This document shows, in pieces, positions 53,371-61,038 of a stretch of DNA of 64,000 nt (positions within the stretch are counted from its first letter, which is position 1; each line of letters opens with the position of its first letter). Origin of the DNA: Sphingomonas sp. Leaf242 (GTDB lineage: Bacteria; Pseudomonadota; Alphaproteobacteria; Sphingomonadales; Sphingomonadaceae); assembly GCF_001422045.1 (NCBI RefSeq), contig NZ_LMLW01000001.1, positions 628,972 through 692,971 on the forward strand, in the 5' to 3' direction. The position numbers and the translations under genes are program-made. The notes under the pieces are model-generated. The model was not told where the DNA came from. It searched no databases and saw only the letters and a list, made by a program, of their open reading frames with translations.

Positions 53371-54098
53371 CAACGTGCTCCTTCAGGCGCGGCGGCGTAG
53401 AGGCGGCCGATAAGGAAAGCGGTGTCGCGGGCGAGCCAGGGCAAGGCGTAGTCGATGCCCTCGGCAGCCATGATCTTCATCTTGCGAAGATACGCGTCGT
53501 GGTCGGGAGCTATGGTTCGCAAGAGTGCGTTCAGCGCGACACCGCTCCGGTCTATCATGTGGTTCTGCACCTGCTCGGTGGCGTCATCGGCATTGACGGC
53601 GGGGCCTTCATGCTCACCGCGCGCACGCGCCTCCAGCGCTACCGGATCGGTAACCGCCCGAGCCGCGCCAGCTTTTGTCAGGTCCGCTTCCGCGCGCTCG
53701 TAGGCTGCCAGAGCCTGTTCCCAGTCGAAGTGGTAGAGCTCATGGATGGCGTGGACCATCTGCCGCTGATCGCCGTTGAGTTCTTTGATGCGGCGATAGA
53801 CTGCGATGAAGCCGCCCTCGCTCATAGCGCGGTCGATCCATCGATCGCATTCGCGGGTGAGCAAAGTCTGCAACCGGGCGATGATGCCGGGAATGGTCGA
53901 GGCGTGATTGTCGTGGATCTGATCCTCGACAGCGATGATCCGCTCGTCGGAAGCGGCTATCTCCTCTTCGGGCGCGTCCGGCTTGCCGTCGAACGAATAG
54001 ACCCACGCCCGCTGGCGGTGCACCTCGTCCTGCGCCTCAAGGATCGTGCTATCTGCGCTGTCCGGGTCGAACGTGGGGATGATGAATGGCGCGATCAT
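53370..54098 (-). CDS. Hypothetical phage protein
   Basis: 242 residues, largely helical. A region rich in Glu/Asp (DAPEEEIAASDERIIAVEDQIHDNHAS) precedes RRIKELNGDQRQMVHAIHELYHFDWEQALAAYERAE. No family recognised. Overlaps both neighbours. Confidence 0.65.
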   Translation of the reverse strand: MIAPFIIPTFDPDSADSTILEAQDEVHRQRAWVYSFDGKPDAPEEEIAASDERIIAVEDQIHDNHASTIPGIIARLQTLLTRECDRWIDRAMSEGGFIAVYRRIKELNGDQRQMVHAIHELYHFDWEQALAAYERAEADLTKAGAARAVTDPVALEARARGEHEGPAVNADDATEQVQNHMIDRSGVALNALLRTIAPDHDAYLRKMKIMAAEGIDYALPWLARDTAFLIGRLYAAAPEGAR

Positions 54099-54382
54099 GC
54101 CGCGTCCTCCCCATTGTACCAGCGGATCAGCTGCGCGGCCTGTTCGTCCTGCTTGTACGGCTGGAACTTCGGCGTCCGCCCGATGAAAAGCGAAAACGTG
54201 ACGCCGAAGCCTTCGAAGCCGATCGAGGCGGCGCGGCCTTCGCCTGCGCAGTCCCAGCGCTCGATCAGATTTTCACGATCGAAAGTAAAGCCGGGCTCAA
54301 TCCGGCGCCAGAACGCCTTCAGGCGTTGGGCAAAGTTCGACTGTTCGCGCACCGAGGGCGCGCGTTGTGCTTCGGCGGCCAT
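54095..54382 (-). CDS. Hypothetical phage protein, first gene of the leftward operon
   Basis: 95 residues from the ATG at 54382, chosen for the GGGAGG seven bases upstream; a TTG at 54400 is an alternative. The sequence includes FWRRIEPGFTFDRENLIERW and GVTFSLFIGR. No family recognised. The promoter/operator module lies 149-187 bp upstream. Confidence 0.65.
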   Translation of the reverse strand: MAAEAQRAPSVREQSNFAQRLKAFWRRIEPGFTFDRENLIERWDCAGEGRAASIGFEGFGVTFSLFIGRTPKFQPYKQDEQAAQLIRWYNGEDAA

Positions 54383-54458
54383 AAGCCATCCTCCCTGCAA
54401 TGATGGAACAGGGCGATTGGCGGAGGTCGGAGCCTGATATCAGAGCTCGCGGCACGCT

Positions 54459-54490
54459 TTCCGGTCCTGCTTTATCAGGCGGGACCGGAA
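54459..54490 (-). terminator. Hairpin downstream of the repressor gene
   Basis: TTCCGGTCC and GGACCGGAA are a perfect 9-bp inverted repeat around 14 bases. It lies 84 bp past the repressor stop and inside the leader of the leftward operon, so it could end the repressor transcript or fold in the operon leader. No U run on either strand. Confidence 0.4.
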
Positions 54491-54530
54491 GCGTCGTTTG
54501 AACGTGCGCACCAGATCGCCTGATGAGCAC

Positions 54531-54570
54531 TCAATACCTTAAGTATCGGTAAACTGCAATACAAAATGTA
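54531..54570 (-). promoter_or_regulatory. Leftward promoter/operator module (operon 54382 to 51068)
   Basis: Read on the minus strand: TACATTTTGTA (dyad), -35 TTGCAG, a 17-bp spacer ending CGATACTTAAGG, and -10 TATTGA. The spacer holds most of the same 17-bp operator (CGATACTTAAGGTATTG, 54532-54548) that lies before the cro-like gene. It starts 4 bp from the repressor stop. Confidence 0.65.
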
Positions 54571-54573
54571 CCG

Positions 54574-55302
54574 TCATTTAGCTGGTTGGCCGATCCAGAG
54601 GACCTGGCCCCAGATTCTAAGGTCCTTGAGCGCTATGCGGATCGAGGTATCCGCTGCTCGCAACAGCTCTACGGTTCCGTCGGGATGTCGGAACATTTCG
54701 CTAACCCCTGCAAACCCGGCGTAGGTGTAAAGCATCAGAGCGCCTTGGCGGCCGATCCTTGGGCCGGCCTGATCAACAAGTAAAATAGCGCCAAGATCGA
54801 TCTCTCTCGCATCAACACGGGTATCAACACGAATGGCTTTAAAAGTGAGGGGCGTGGTGCTGCGTCCAGGAGCAACCTGCTCGATAACGCTAGCGTCAAG
54901 TGCGAATGTTTCTTTGAACATGTGATTTACGTAATCATCGTTAAGCGCCGATAGGGGCGAACTATCCAAGATGACGACCCCGAACTCTTTGGCTACCTTA
55001 TCGTTAAATTCTCTAAGCGACTCAGCTTCCGCATCGGTATATATTAGGCTTTGAATTTCATCAGCATGACTTCGCCGGTCACGGTCCGTCAGTCCTAGTA
55101 GCCAGCTAGCAGACACGCCGTAAGCGCGGGCATAAATCTCAGCTATCTTTGTCGGGTAGTTCCGAGTGCCATTCTCGTGATGACGATACGTCCCCTCCGA
55201 CCAACCATTCACTCGAGCGGCATCAGCCGCGCTGCTGTAGCCTGCCTGCTCGCGAGCAAGGCGCAGTCTGTCAGACGGTTTTTCGTCGGGTAACGCTGTC
55301 AT
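54574..55302 (-). CDS. Phage repressor, XRE HTH plus degenerate S24 domain
   Basis: 242 residues. The N-terminal XRE helix-turn-helix (RLRLAREQAGYSSAADAARVNGWSEGTYRHHENGTRNYP) is followed by a C-terminal LexA/CI-type domain recognisable from LGAILLVD, GALMLYTYAG and IWGQVLWIG. The usual GDSM serine is replaced (IRVDTRVD) and the lysine position reads VSEMF, so self-cleavage is not expected. AGGA gives a ribosome-binding site. It should hold the prophage silent through the two operator modules that flank it. Lower GC than the chromosome. Confidence 0.85.
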   Translation of the reverse strand: MTALPDEKPSDRLRLAREQAGYSSAADAARVNGWSEGTYRHHENGTRNYPTKIAEIYARAYGVSASWLLGLTDRDRRSHADEIQSLIYTDAEAESLREFNDKVAKEFGVVILDSSPLSALNDDYVNHMFKETFALDASVIEQVAPGRSTTPLTFKAIRVDTRVDAREIDLGAILLVDQAGPRIGRQGALMLYTYAGFAGVSEMFRHPDGTVELLRAADTSIRIALKDLRIWGQVLWIGQPAK

Positions 55303-55326
55303 GTCAGTCCTATTTGTATCATACGG

Positions 55327-55366
55327 TACAGGCTGTATTGCTAATAGCCGATACTTAAGGTATCGT
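55327..55366 (+). promoter_or_regulatory. Rightward promoter/operator module (cro and replication genes)
   Basis: TACAGGCTGTA dyad at 55327-55337, -35 TTGCTA at 55338, a 17-bp spacer, and -10 TATCGT at 55361. The operator CGATACTTAAGGTATCG (55349-55365) lies between and over the elements. A predicted transcript start near 55373 coincides with the cro-like ATG. On the other strand TATGAT near 55316 could be the repressor's own -10. Confidence 0.65.
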
Positions 55367-55372
55367 TACTCC

Positions 55373-55606
55373 ATGACTGCGATCGATACAATTTTTGCTG
55401 CATGGCCGTCCGCGAAGGCGATGGCCGATGACATTCGGCTTAGAGATGTGACCGTTCGCCAGTGGCGGAACAGATCGGGTGCAATTCCTCCGCGTTACTG
55501 GGAGCGCATACAGCGCGCAGCCCTCTTGCGTGGGGTGACGCTACCTATTGAGTTATTTGTGCCGTCGGGCGTCGTAGCTTCGCCAGCCCCTAAGCTGACG
55601 AAGTAG
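55373..55606 (+). CDS. Cro-like DNA-binding protein
   Basis: 77 residues (MTAIDTIFAAWPSAKAMADDIRLRDVTVRQWRNRSGAIPPRYWERIQRAA...). WPSAKAMADDIRLRDVTVRQWRNRSGAIP is a helix-turn-helix of the YdaS/Cro-like kind often found opposite phage repressors. No ribosome-binding site precedes the ATG, and the predicted promoter would start transcription at or next to it. Divergent from the repressor gene. It presumably competes for the same operators and favours lytic growth. Confidence 0.75.
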   Translation: MTAIDTIFAAWPSAKAMADDIRLRDVTVRQWRNRSGAIPPRYWERIQRAALLRGVTLPIELFVPSGVVASPAPKLTK

Positions 55607-55611
55607 GTCGC

Positions 55612-57063
55612 GTGCAATCTCATTCGAGTATCGCGTTGCCCCGCAACGTTGAGGCCGAAGCTGCGCTCCTTGGCGCGATGATGATCGACAACCGGATCGC
55701 CGACGAAGTGTTCGGACGGGTCGAGCCTGCTCATTTCTTCGAGCCCGTGCATGGCCGCATCTTCGCCGCGATCACAGGCATGCGCCGCAAGGACATGCTC
55801 GTGACGCCGGTGACGTTGCGGCCCATGTTCGACGCCGATGAGGGGATGGCAGCGCTCGGCGGCCCTTCATACCTGGGCGGGCTGACGGGTAGCGGGGCGG
55901 GCCTAATCGGGGCCCGCCAGTTCGCCCAGCAAATATACGACCTCGCCGCACTTCGGGCGCTGATCGAGGTCGGCAGGACGCTGGTCGAGCGCGCAATGGA
56001 TACCTCGGAGGAAATCAACCCGCGCGCGCAGATCGAGGCGGCCGAAACGCTGCTCGCATCCGTTGCGATCGGCGGCGCGGCGGCGGCGCCCAAGCCGGTC
56101 GGTTTGGGGCAGGCGTGGGATAGTGCGATCCGGAAGGCGAAAGCCGTCGCGAACGGCACTGCATCGCGCGGCGCAATGATCGCGCGCTTCGTCGAGTGGA
56201 ACGAGATCACCGGTGGAATGTCGCCTGGGCAGTTGATCCTGCTCGGCGGACGTCCGGGCATGGGGAAGACCGCTATCGCCTTGGCGGTTGCCGTCGGAGC
56301 CGCGGCCGCGGGATTCGGTGTGCTGTTCATTTCGCGCGAGATGCCGGTCGACCAGCTGATGTTCCGTATCATCGCTGACATGATGTTCGAGGCCGGATCG
56401 GCGGTTACCCTCGAGGACGTCATCTCAGGACGGCTGAACGAAGGCGACTTGGTTCTTGCTGAGCGGATCCGCGCACGTATCGATGACTGGCCGTTGGTGT
56501 TTGAAGAGCCGCCGCGGTTGAACGTCACGCAGGTCGCGCCACTGATCCGGAAGCACCAGCGCCAGCTGGAGGGGAGGGGGCACGCGCTCGCGATTACGAT
56601 CGTCGATTACCTCGGGCTGCTTGAGCCTCCAGCGAAGCGCCAGAACCGCGAGCAGGAGATGGGCGACACCAGCAAAGAACTGAAGATGGCCGCGCGGGAC
56701 ACCGGTACCGCGGTCGTCGCGCTCGCGCAGCTGAACCGCGGCGTCGAATCGCGCGACGATAAGCGCCCAATGCTATCGGACCTGCGCGACAGCGGTAGCC
56801 TTGAGCAGGACGCCGACACGGTCGTTTTCGCGTACCGCGCCGAGTATTACCTGAAGCAGGCCGAGCCCGACCATCACGACCGTAAGCGCGGCGATTGGGA
56901 GATCGAGATGGGTGCCGAACGCGATCGCCTGGACGTCTACAGCGCGAAGGTTCGCCAGGGCGCGACACAGCGCCGGAAGGTCTATTTCTTCGGCGCCCGG
57001 CAGGCGGTCCGGGGTGCCGATTACATGCGTGACGGCGGCGGCGCGTCAGCGTGGCCCACATGA
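55612..57063 (+). CDS. Replicative DNA helicase, DnaB family (phage)
   Basis: 483 residues from a GTG at 55612. The N-terminal DnaB domain (LPRNVEAEAALLGAMMIDNRIADEVFGRVEPAHFF) and RecA-like C-terminal domain with Walker A GGRPGMGKTA, Walker B-like ITIVDYLGLL and motif RDSGSLEQDADTVVFAYR are complete. It unwinds DNA at the phage replication fork. Only 5 bp after the cro-like gene and overlapping the next gene (ATGA). Confidence 0.95.
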   Translation: MQSHSSIALPRNVEAEAALLGAMMIDNRIADEVFGRVEPAHFFEPVHGRIFAAITGMRRKDMLVTPVTLRPMFDADEGMAALGGPSYLGGLTGSGAGLIGARQFAQQIYDLAALRALIEVGRTLVERAMDTSEEINPRAQIEAAETLLASVAIGGAAAAPKPVGLGQAWDSAIRKAKAVANGTASRGAMIARFVEWNEITGGMSPGQLILLGGRPGMGKTAIALAVAVGAAAAGFGVLFISREMPVDQLMFRIIADMMFEAGSAVTLEDVISGRLNEGDLVLAERIRARIDDWPLVFEEPPRLNVTQVAPLIRKHQRQLEGRGHALAITIVDYLGLLEPPAKRQNREQEMGDTSKELKMAARDTGTAVVALAQLNRGVESRDDKRPMLSDLRDSGSLEQDADTVVFAYRAEYYLKQAEPDHHDRKRGDWEIEMGAERDRLDVYSAKVRQGATQRRKVYFFGARQAVRGADYMRDGGGASAWPT

Positions 57064-57401
57064 GCGAGACGTTTCGCCTCCACCGAGGGTGGATGGACTC
57101 GTTCAGACCGCAGCCGTTCACGGAGCGGGAAGCGTTCCTATGGTCGGTGGAGCATGCGGCACTCTACGGCGGCGAGGAACGCCTCGGCATCCCGCACGCG
57201 CCGCTCGCGCGCGGCGAGCTTCTGACTGCAGTCCATAAACTCGCGGTAACCTTCGATTGGTCGCAGCCGAAAGTGCGCGGCTTCCTGCGGCGTATGGAAC
57301 GGGCTGGTGTCTGGCAGGTCCGATCGACCGGCGGGGGCATGCTGATCATCGCAGTGTGCGCGTTTGATGCTCATGCCCCAGAGCCGGAGCCTGCGCGATG
57401 A
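57060..57401 (+). CDS. Phage winged-helix-like protein
   Basis: 113 residues from the ATG that overlaps the helicase stop. The segment REAFLWSVEHAALYG ... PLARGELLTAVHKLAVTFDWSQPKVRGFLRRMERAGVWQV has the pattern of replication-region winged-helix proteins, repeated in the next gene (RQQVRRLFSDMLNAGMI). Probably binds phage DNA during replication; not a named family to me. Confidence 0.7.
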   Translation: MSETFRLHRGWMDSFRPQPFTEREAFLWSVEHAALYGGEERLGIPHAPLARGELLTAVHKLAVTFDWSQPKVRGFLRRMERAGVWQVRSTGGGMLIIAVCAFDAHAPEPEPAR

Positions 57402-58315
57402 GCGGCTATGCTCGCGCGCATCGCGGCAGGTGGGAGCACCACCTGTTCAAGAACAAACAGGAAGCCGCGGTATGGGCTTGGATGACCGATACGGCGCGGT
57501 GGCGCGCGCATTCATTCCAGACCCGGTTCGGCATGGTCCATCTCGAACGCGGGCAGGTTTTCGTGTCGCAGCGGATGCTCGCAGACGATTTCGGGTTGGG
57601 CCGGCAGCAGGTCCGCAGACTGTTTTCAGATATGCTGAACGCGGGGATGATAAGCGAAAATTCAACCCATAGCGCGGCCCGAGCTGGGACCATCGTGACC
57701 ATCGTAAACTATGAACGATACCAGGGTGATACGGCCGATGTTGCCGACCGCAGCGCAGTGGAAAAACCCAAGAGACAACCCAAGGCCAACCCAAAAGCAA
57801 CCCAAGACCAACCCACAAGAGAATACAGGGAAAAAGGGGAAGACAGGGAAGAAGGATTAAGTCCTTCGGACTCGTCGAGCAGCATGCTGCCCGACCTCCC
57901 GCCCAGCCTGCCGATCCACCTTCCGGTCGTCGTGCCTACGAGCGATGCGGTGGACGACGCGTTCGCCGGGTATCAGGCCGTTCGCCGTGAGTTCGTCCCC
58001 GGCGCGAAGGCGCTGACGCTCAACGACGTTCGACGGAAGAAGTTGGCCGCTCGGATCGGCGAGGTCGGTGGCAGCGAGGGATGGGGCAGGGTGCTCGCCA
58101 GCATCCGCGGGTCGCCGTTCCTGCGCGGCGAGACCGCCCCGAACTATCGGTTCGCTGAGATCGACTGGATCCTCGAGCCTAAGAATCTCCTGAAGATCAC
58201 CGAAGGCAATTACGATGAACGATCTAGCGTTGACCGCGCACGGACACCTGCTCGATCCTCCCCCCTTGACGCCATGCGTGCCGCCCGCGCTGCTGTCGGC
58301 CTTGGCGGACCGTAG
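57398..58315 (+). CDS. Phage replication-type winged-helix protein
   Basis: 305 residues. An N-terminal winged helix (VHLERGQVFVSQRMLADDFGLGRQQVRRLFSDMLNAGMI), a Lys/Gln/Pro-rich linker (about 120-150) and a C-terminal domain (VRREFVPGAKALTLNDVRRKKLAARIGEVG ... WILEPKNLLKITEGNY) seen in many phage replication initiators that sit next to a helicase. ATGA overlap with the gene before. Its last 100 bp overlap the next gene in another frame. Confidence 0.75.
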   Translation: MSGYARAHRGRWEHHLFKNKQEAAVWAWMTDTARWRAHSFQTRFGMVHLERGQVFVSQRMLADDFGLGRQQVRRLFSDMLNAGMISENSTHSAARAGTIVTIVNYERYQGDTADVADRSAVEKPKRQPKANPKATQDQPTREYREKGEDREEGLSPSDSSSSMLPDLPPSLPIHLPVVVPTSDAVDDAFAGYQAVRREFVPGAKALTLNDVRRKKLAARIGEVGGSEGWGRVLASIRGSPFLRGETAPNYRFAEIDWILEPKNLLKITEGNYDERSSVDRARTPARSSPLDAMRAARAAVGLGGP

Positions 58316-58727
58316 TTTCGTGTTCGATGGGTCGCCCGCCTGGACTCCCGAACATGCGCGCCGCGTGCTCGCTCAAGTGGGAAGCGAGGCCGAAGCAGTA
58401 CGCGTGCTGGGCGCGCTTCAGCGCAGCGCGGTGCCGGTACCGCGTGAATGGCTCGGCGACCGGCTGACGATCCTCTGGACCCTTTTCATGGCGTCACGAT
58501 CGCAGGCCGATCCTGAATTGCTGACGCTCTGGCTGTCGGAGCACCTTCGGCTGTTGGCGGACCTGCCGCACGATATCGCGGCGCTCGCCATCGACCGAGC
58601 CGTCCAGTCGGCACGACATGGGTTCATTCCCTCTATCGGAGAGATGCGTTCCACAGCGGAGCCGCTCGTCGCCGAGCGTGCGCGGATGATTGAACGACTT
58701 CAGCAGGTGGTTGGGACTGACGAATGA
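58215..58727 (+). CDS. Hypothetical phage protein of the replication block
   Basis: 170 residues, helical (EHARRVLAQVGSEAEAVRVLGALQRSAVPV ... WLSEHLRLLADLPHDIAALAIDRAVQSARHGFIPSIGEMRS). The last part is like the loader/inhibitor-type proteins found beside phage helicases, but no firm family. The 100-bp overlap with the previous gene is long; both frames look coding. Overlaps the next start by 4 bp. Confidence 0.65.
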   Translation: MNDLALTAHGHLLDPPPLTPCVPPALLSALADRSFVFDGSPAWTPEHARRVLAQVGSEAEAVRVLGALQRSAVPVPREWLGDRLTILWTLFMASRSQADPELLTLWLSEHLRLLADLPHDIAALAIDRAVQSARHGFIPSIGEMRSTAEPLVAERARMIERLQQVVGTDE

Positions 58728-59545
58728 GCATTGATATGATCAAGGCCGGCACCCGCGTGCGGATAAATGCCCCTGGTTACGCGATCGACGGGGAGGTTGG
58801 CACTGTGAGGTTCGACGGCGGCGGGGTCGTCGACTTGGACAACGGCAAGGTGGCCGCTGTCGATGATAGCGAGATGAAGCCTCTGGTAGATCAAAGCCTG
58901 CGCTGGTGTATCCTGCGCACTTCCGGCGGTCGCACGCTGGCTTTGGCAGATTCGCTGACCAAAGCGGGGATTGAAGCGTGGAGTCCTCGAAAGACGCTGA
59001 AACGGGTAAAGGCGGGAGTGAAGCCCCGCCTAGACGGCACGCGGCCCTTGATCGAAGTCGACGCCGCGATCCTGCCAACGTTCGTTTTCGCCAGGGCGCG
59101 CGACCTGCCATTGCTCGTGCGGGTCGCATGCGCCAATATTACGCCTCACCCGCCGTTCTCAATCTTCCGTCACGGCGGCCGTTACCCTGAGATTGCAGAC
59201 GCATCGGTGCTTGGTCTGCAAGATGCGGAGCGTGAGGCGGCCGCCGCCATCGCGGCGATCCGTGCCGCCGAGACAAGGGAGGAAGCCGAACGCATACGTA
59301 GGGCCGCGATGAAGACTGAGCGCGAGCGGATACATGCGATGCGCATAAGCGAGGCTGAACGGCGCAAGGCGTTGCGCGACGAACGCGGCGACTTCGATGC
59401 TGGGCAAAAGGTTCAGGTCGAAGATGTGCCGGCTTTTACTGGCATGACGGGTGTGGTCGAAAGTAGCGACGGTCGGTCGGCTGTCGTCGTGTTTGGAGGT
59501 ATGCTCGTCATCGCTGTGGAGGCTTGGCAACTCGCCCGCGCTTGA
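58724..59545 (+). CDS. Phage-encoded NusG-like transcription factor
   Basis: 273 residues. An N-terminal KOW-like segment (about 7-50, GTRVRINAPGYAIDGEVGTVRF), then an NGN-type domain starting RWCILRTSGGRTLALADSLTKAGIEAWSPRK with LPTFVFAR in place of FPGYVFV and ending FRHGGRYPEIADASV, then a long charged helix (about 170-225), then a C-terminal KOW (FDAGQKVQVEDVPAFTGMTGVVESSDG). NusG-family proteins bind RNA polymerase and change pausing and termination. It is last in the early operon, directly before a 329-bp non-coding stretch and the late genes, so a processive antitermination role is plausible. Function is inference. Confidence 0.7.
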   Translation: MSIDMIKAGTRVRINAPGYAIDGEVGTVRFDGGGVVDLDNGKVAAVDDSEMKPLVDQSLRWCILRTSGGRTLALADSLTKAGIEAWSPRKTLKRVKAGVKPRLDGTRPLIEVDAAILPTFVFARARDLPLLVRVACANITPHPPFSIFRHGGRYPEIADASVLGLQDAEREAAAAIAAIRAAETREEAERIRRAAMKTERERIHAMRISEAERRKALRDERGDFDAGQKVQVEDVPAFTGMTGVVESSDGRSAVVVFGGMLVIAVEAWQLARA

Positions 59546-59587
59546 GTATATGCGGTGGCAGTTCTTCGGGACGCCACCGCTCAAGCG
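59539..59587 (+). other. Bulged hairpin at the end of the NusG-like gene
   Basis: CGCTTGA pairs with TCAAGCG and, after a six-base bulge on the left, GCGGTGGC pairs with GCCACCGC around a 13-base loop. It overlaps the stop codon of the NusG-like gene. There is no U run, so it is either a weak terminator or an RNA site. Confidence 0.5.
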
Positions 59588-59874
59588 GTCACGGGGCTAG
59601 ACGATCTGGGGCTTTGTACCTTGCGCTCCCCACTACCGATCGCGGGAGCTCAGCTTCCGACGATTTTAGGGTCGTACCCGACTAGGCTGATGCAGTTCAA
59701 GATTCGTACTTCCGGAACTTGCAACTGAACTTCGTGCTTTCGAGTATATATGTTCTGGTTGATGATGGCTGAACCGCTTTTGCGGTTCACCGCCGTGGAT
59801 TTAGTGGGGGGCGTGTAAGCGCTCGACCAGCAAAGGTATTGTTATTATCGGTGGGCGCTCAAGGAGAGTGCTTA
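59546..59874 (+). promoter_or_regulatory. Non-coding early/late junction with a second hairpin
   Basis: A 329-bp stretch with no convincing frame. It is AT-richer than its flanks, and includes TTGCAA followed by GTATATATG (a possible promoter near 59725-59755) and a perfect hairpin TGAACCGC-TTTT-GCGGTTCA at 59770-59789. AAGGAG at the right end belongs to the next gene. Confidence 0.45.
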
Positions 59875-60165
59875 ATGGTCATGCTGGTTAAAAGCTTCAC
59901 TGTCTCAAATTCCCTGACAGTCACGCACACTACGAACGGCCGAGAGACGGGTAAGACGATCCACTCTGAGCCGGGCGTGCGAGCCGAGCTCATGCTGCAA
60001 TCGAACGATAAGTGGAAGGTTCGGGCTAACCCAAGCGGCGCACACGTCAGCTTGTCGATCGACATCGATCAGCCGCCCAACCTAAACCCATCTGAAATGC
60101 GGGTGTGGATCCGAGACCAACTCATTGAACTTCTTGCGGATCCCGTCCGAGAGGAAGTCGAGTAA
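59875..60165 (+). CDS. Hypothetical phage protein
   Basis: 96 residues from the ATG at 59875, with AAGGAG upstream. Beta-rich first half (VKSFTVSNSLTVTHTTNGRETG) and a C-terminal helix (PSEMRVWIRDQLIELLADPVREEVE). No family recognised. First gene after the non-coding junction. Confidence 0.65.
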   Translation: MVMLVKSFTVSNSLTVTHTTNGRETGKTIHSEPGVRAELMLQSNDKWKVRANPSGAHVSLSIDIDQPPNLNPSEMRVWIRDQLIELLADPVREEVE

Positions 60166-60191
60166 ATTCTACGCGGCCGCACTCGACCTAC

Positions 60192-60386
60192 CTAACGCGT
60201 GTCTTTATTGATCGGCAGGCTGCCTCTTAGACAGCCTGCCGGTACCGCAGCCAACTTCTTCGTTTTCGGAGGCGGGCTGTTATGCTCTTTCTCGGTCGAG
60301 CCGGGATGGGTCTTCGCATAACCCGGCGTCACGAACTTGCCATCGCCCGAGTCCCGATAGCTCGGTGGGCCTTTGTCTTTCGCCAT
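60192..60386 (-). CDS. Small basic protein, minus strand in the phage late region
   Basis: 64 residues from the ATG at 60386, with a strong AAGGGGAGAG ribosome-binding site. MAKDKGPPSYRDSGDGKFVTPGYAKTHPGSTEKEHN is a type of short hydrophilic protein found in phages and plasmids of this group, function unknown to me. An inverted repeat (GGCAGGCTG/CAGCCTGCC, 60213-60241) lies within its 3' end. It is opposite in direction to its neighbours, so possibly a moron-type gene. Confidence 0.6.
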   Translation of the reverse strand: MAKDKGPPSYRDSGDGKFVTPGYAKTHPGSTEKEHNSPPPKTKKLAAVPAGCLRGSLPINKDTR

Positions 60387-60478
60387 GTTGCTCTCCCCTT
60401 GCTCGCGAGTCGCGGCCGACCGAGGCTGGGCCCATGCTGATTGGGTAGCAACAGAGTATTCAAATCGCGAGGCGATCG

Positions 60479-60805
60479 ATGCCGACCCGCCCGCCGAACT
60501 TGAAGGCACGCAAGGCCAAGCCCGCTCGCAAGCTGTCCAACTGGACGACGCGCACGTCGCGCCAGTCTCGAGGATACGGGCGCGACCACGACCTGATGCG
60601 TGCCCGAGTCCTGCGCGAGGAACCGCTATGTCGGGTCTGTATCGCTGCCGGTCGGTACGCTGCGACCGAGATCGCAGACCACATCATCTCCAAGGGTGAA
60701 GGCGGCGGGGACGAGCGCGAGAACTACCAGGGCCTTTGCAAGCCATGCGACGTTGTCAAGACGGCGCGGGAGTCGAAGCGAGCACGAGTGAGCAACTCAC
60801 GATGA
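60479..60805 (+). CDS. HNH endonuclease (terminase-associated)
   Basis: 108 residues. A basic N-terminus, CRVC, then the HNH core ADHIISKGEGGGDERENYQGLCKPCDVVKTA. Short HNH nucleases next to terminase genes are required for packaging cuts in several HK97-like phages. It overlaps the next gene by 4 bp. Confidence 0.9.
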   Translation: MPTRPPNLKARKAKPARKLSNWTTRTSRQSRGYGRDHDLMRARVLREEPLCRVCIAAGRYAATEIADHIISKGEGGGDERENYQGLCKPCDVVKTARESKRARVSNSR

Positions 60806-61038
60806 ACATCGATGTCCCGATGAGTGCTGCGCTGGCGAAGACGACGTTGATCGTCCGGATGACCGGGCGCCGCCGCTGGACAGCCTGCATCTGGGTCGGG
60901 TCAAGGGTGCTGCGCCTCGGCGCGACCATCATCGGCACCGGGATGCACGCCGATCTAGGCACGATCGACGAAAACCACGCGGGCGCGCACGAAAGTTGCG
61001 CGACGACGCACGAAAAGGCCCGTCTCACCCTCGACTAG
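60802..61038 (+). CDS. Hypothetical phage protein
   Basis: 78 residues from the ATG overlapping the HNH stop (ATGA). Beta-rich with ALAKTTLIVRMTGRRRWTACIWVGSRVLRL. Short phage proteins of this look often lie between HNH and terminase genes; no family recognised. The 133 bp to the small terminase gene has no other gene. Confidence 0.65.
   Translation: MNIDVPMSAALAKTTLIVRMTGRRRWTACIWVGSRVLRLGATIIGTGMHADLGTIDENHAGAHESCATTHEKARLTLD

Noticed and set aside
53352..54437. 361-codon plus-strand frame across the leftward phage operon
   Set aside because: The opposite strand holds genes with conserved 4-bp overlaps; this frame lacks a ribosome-binding site and reads across several of them.
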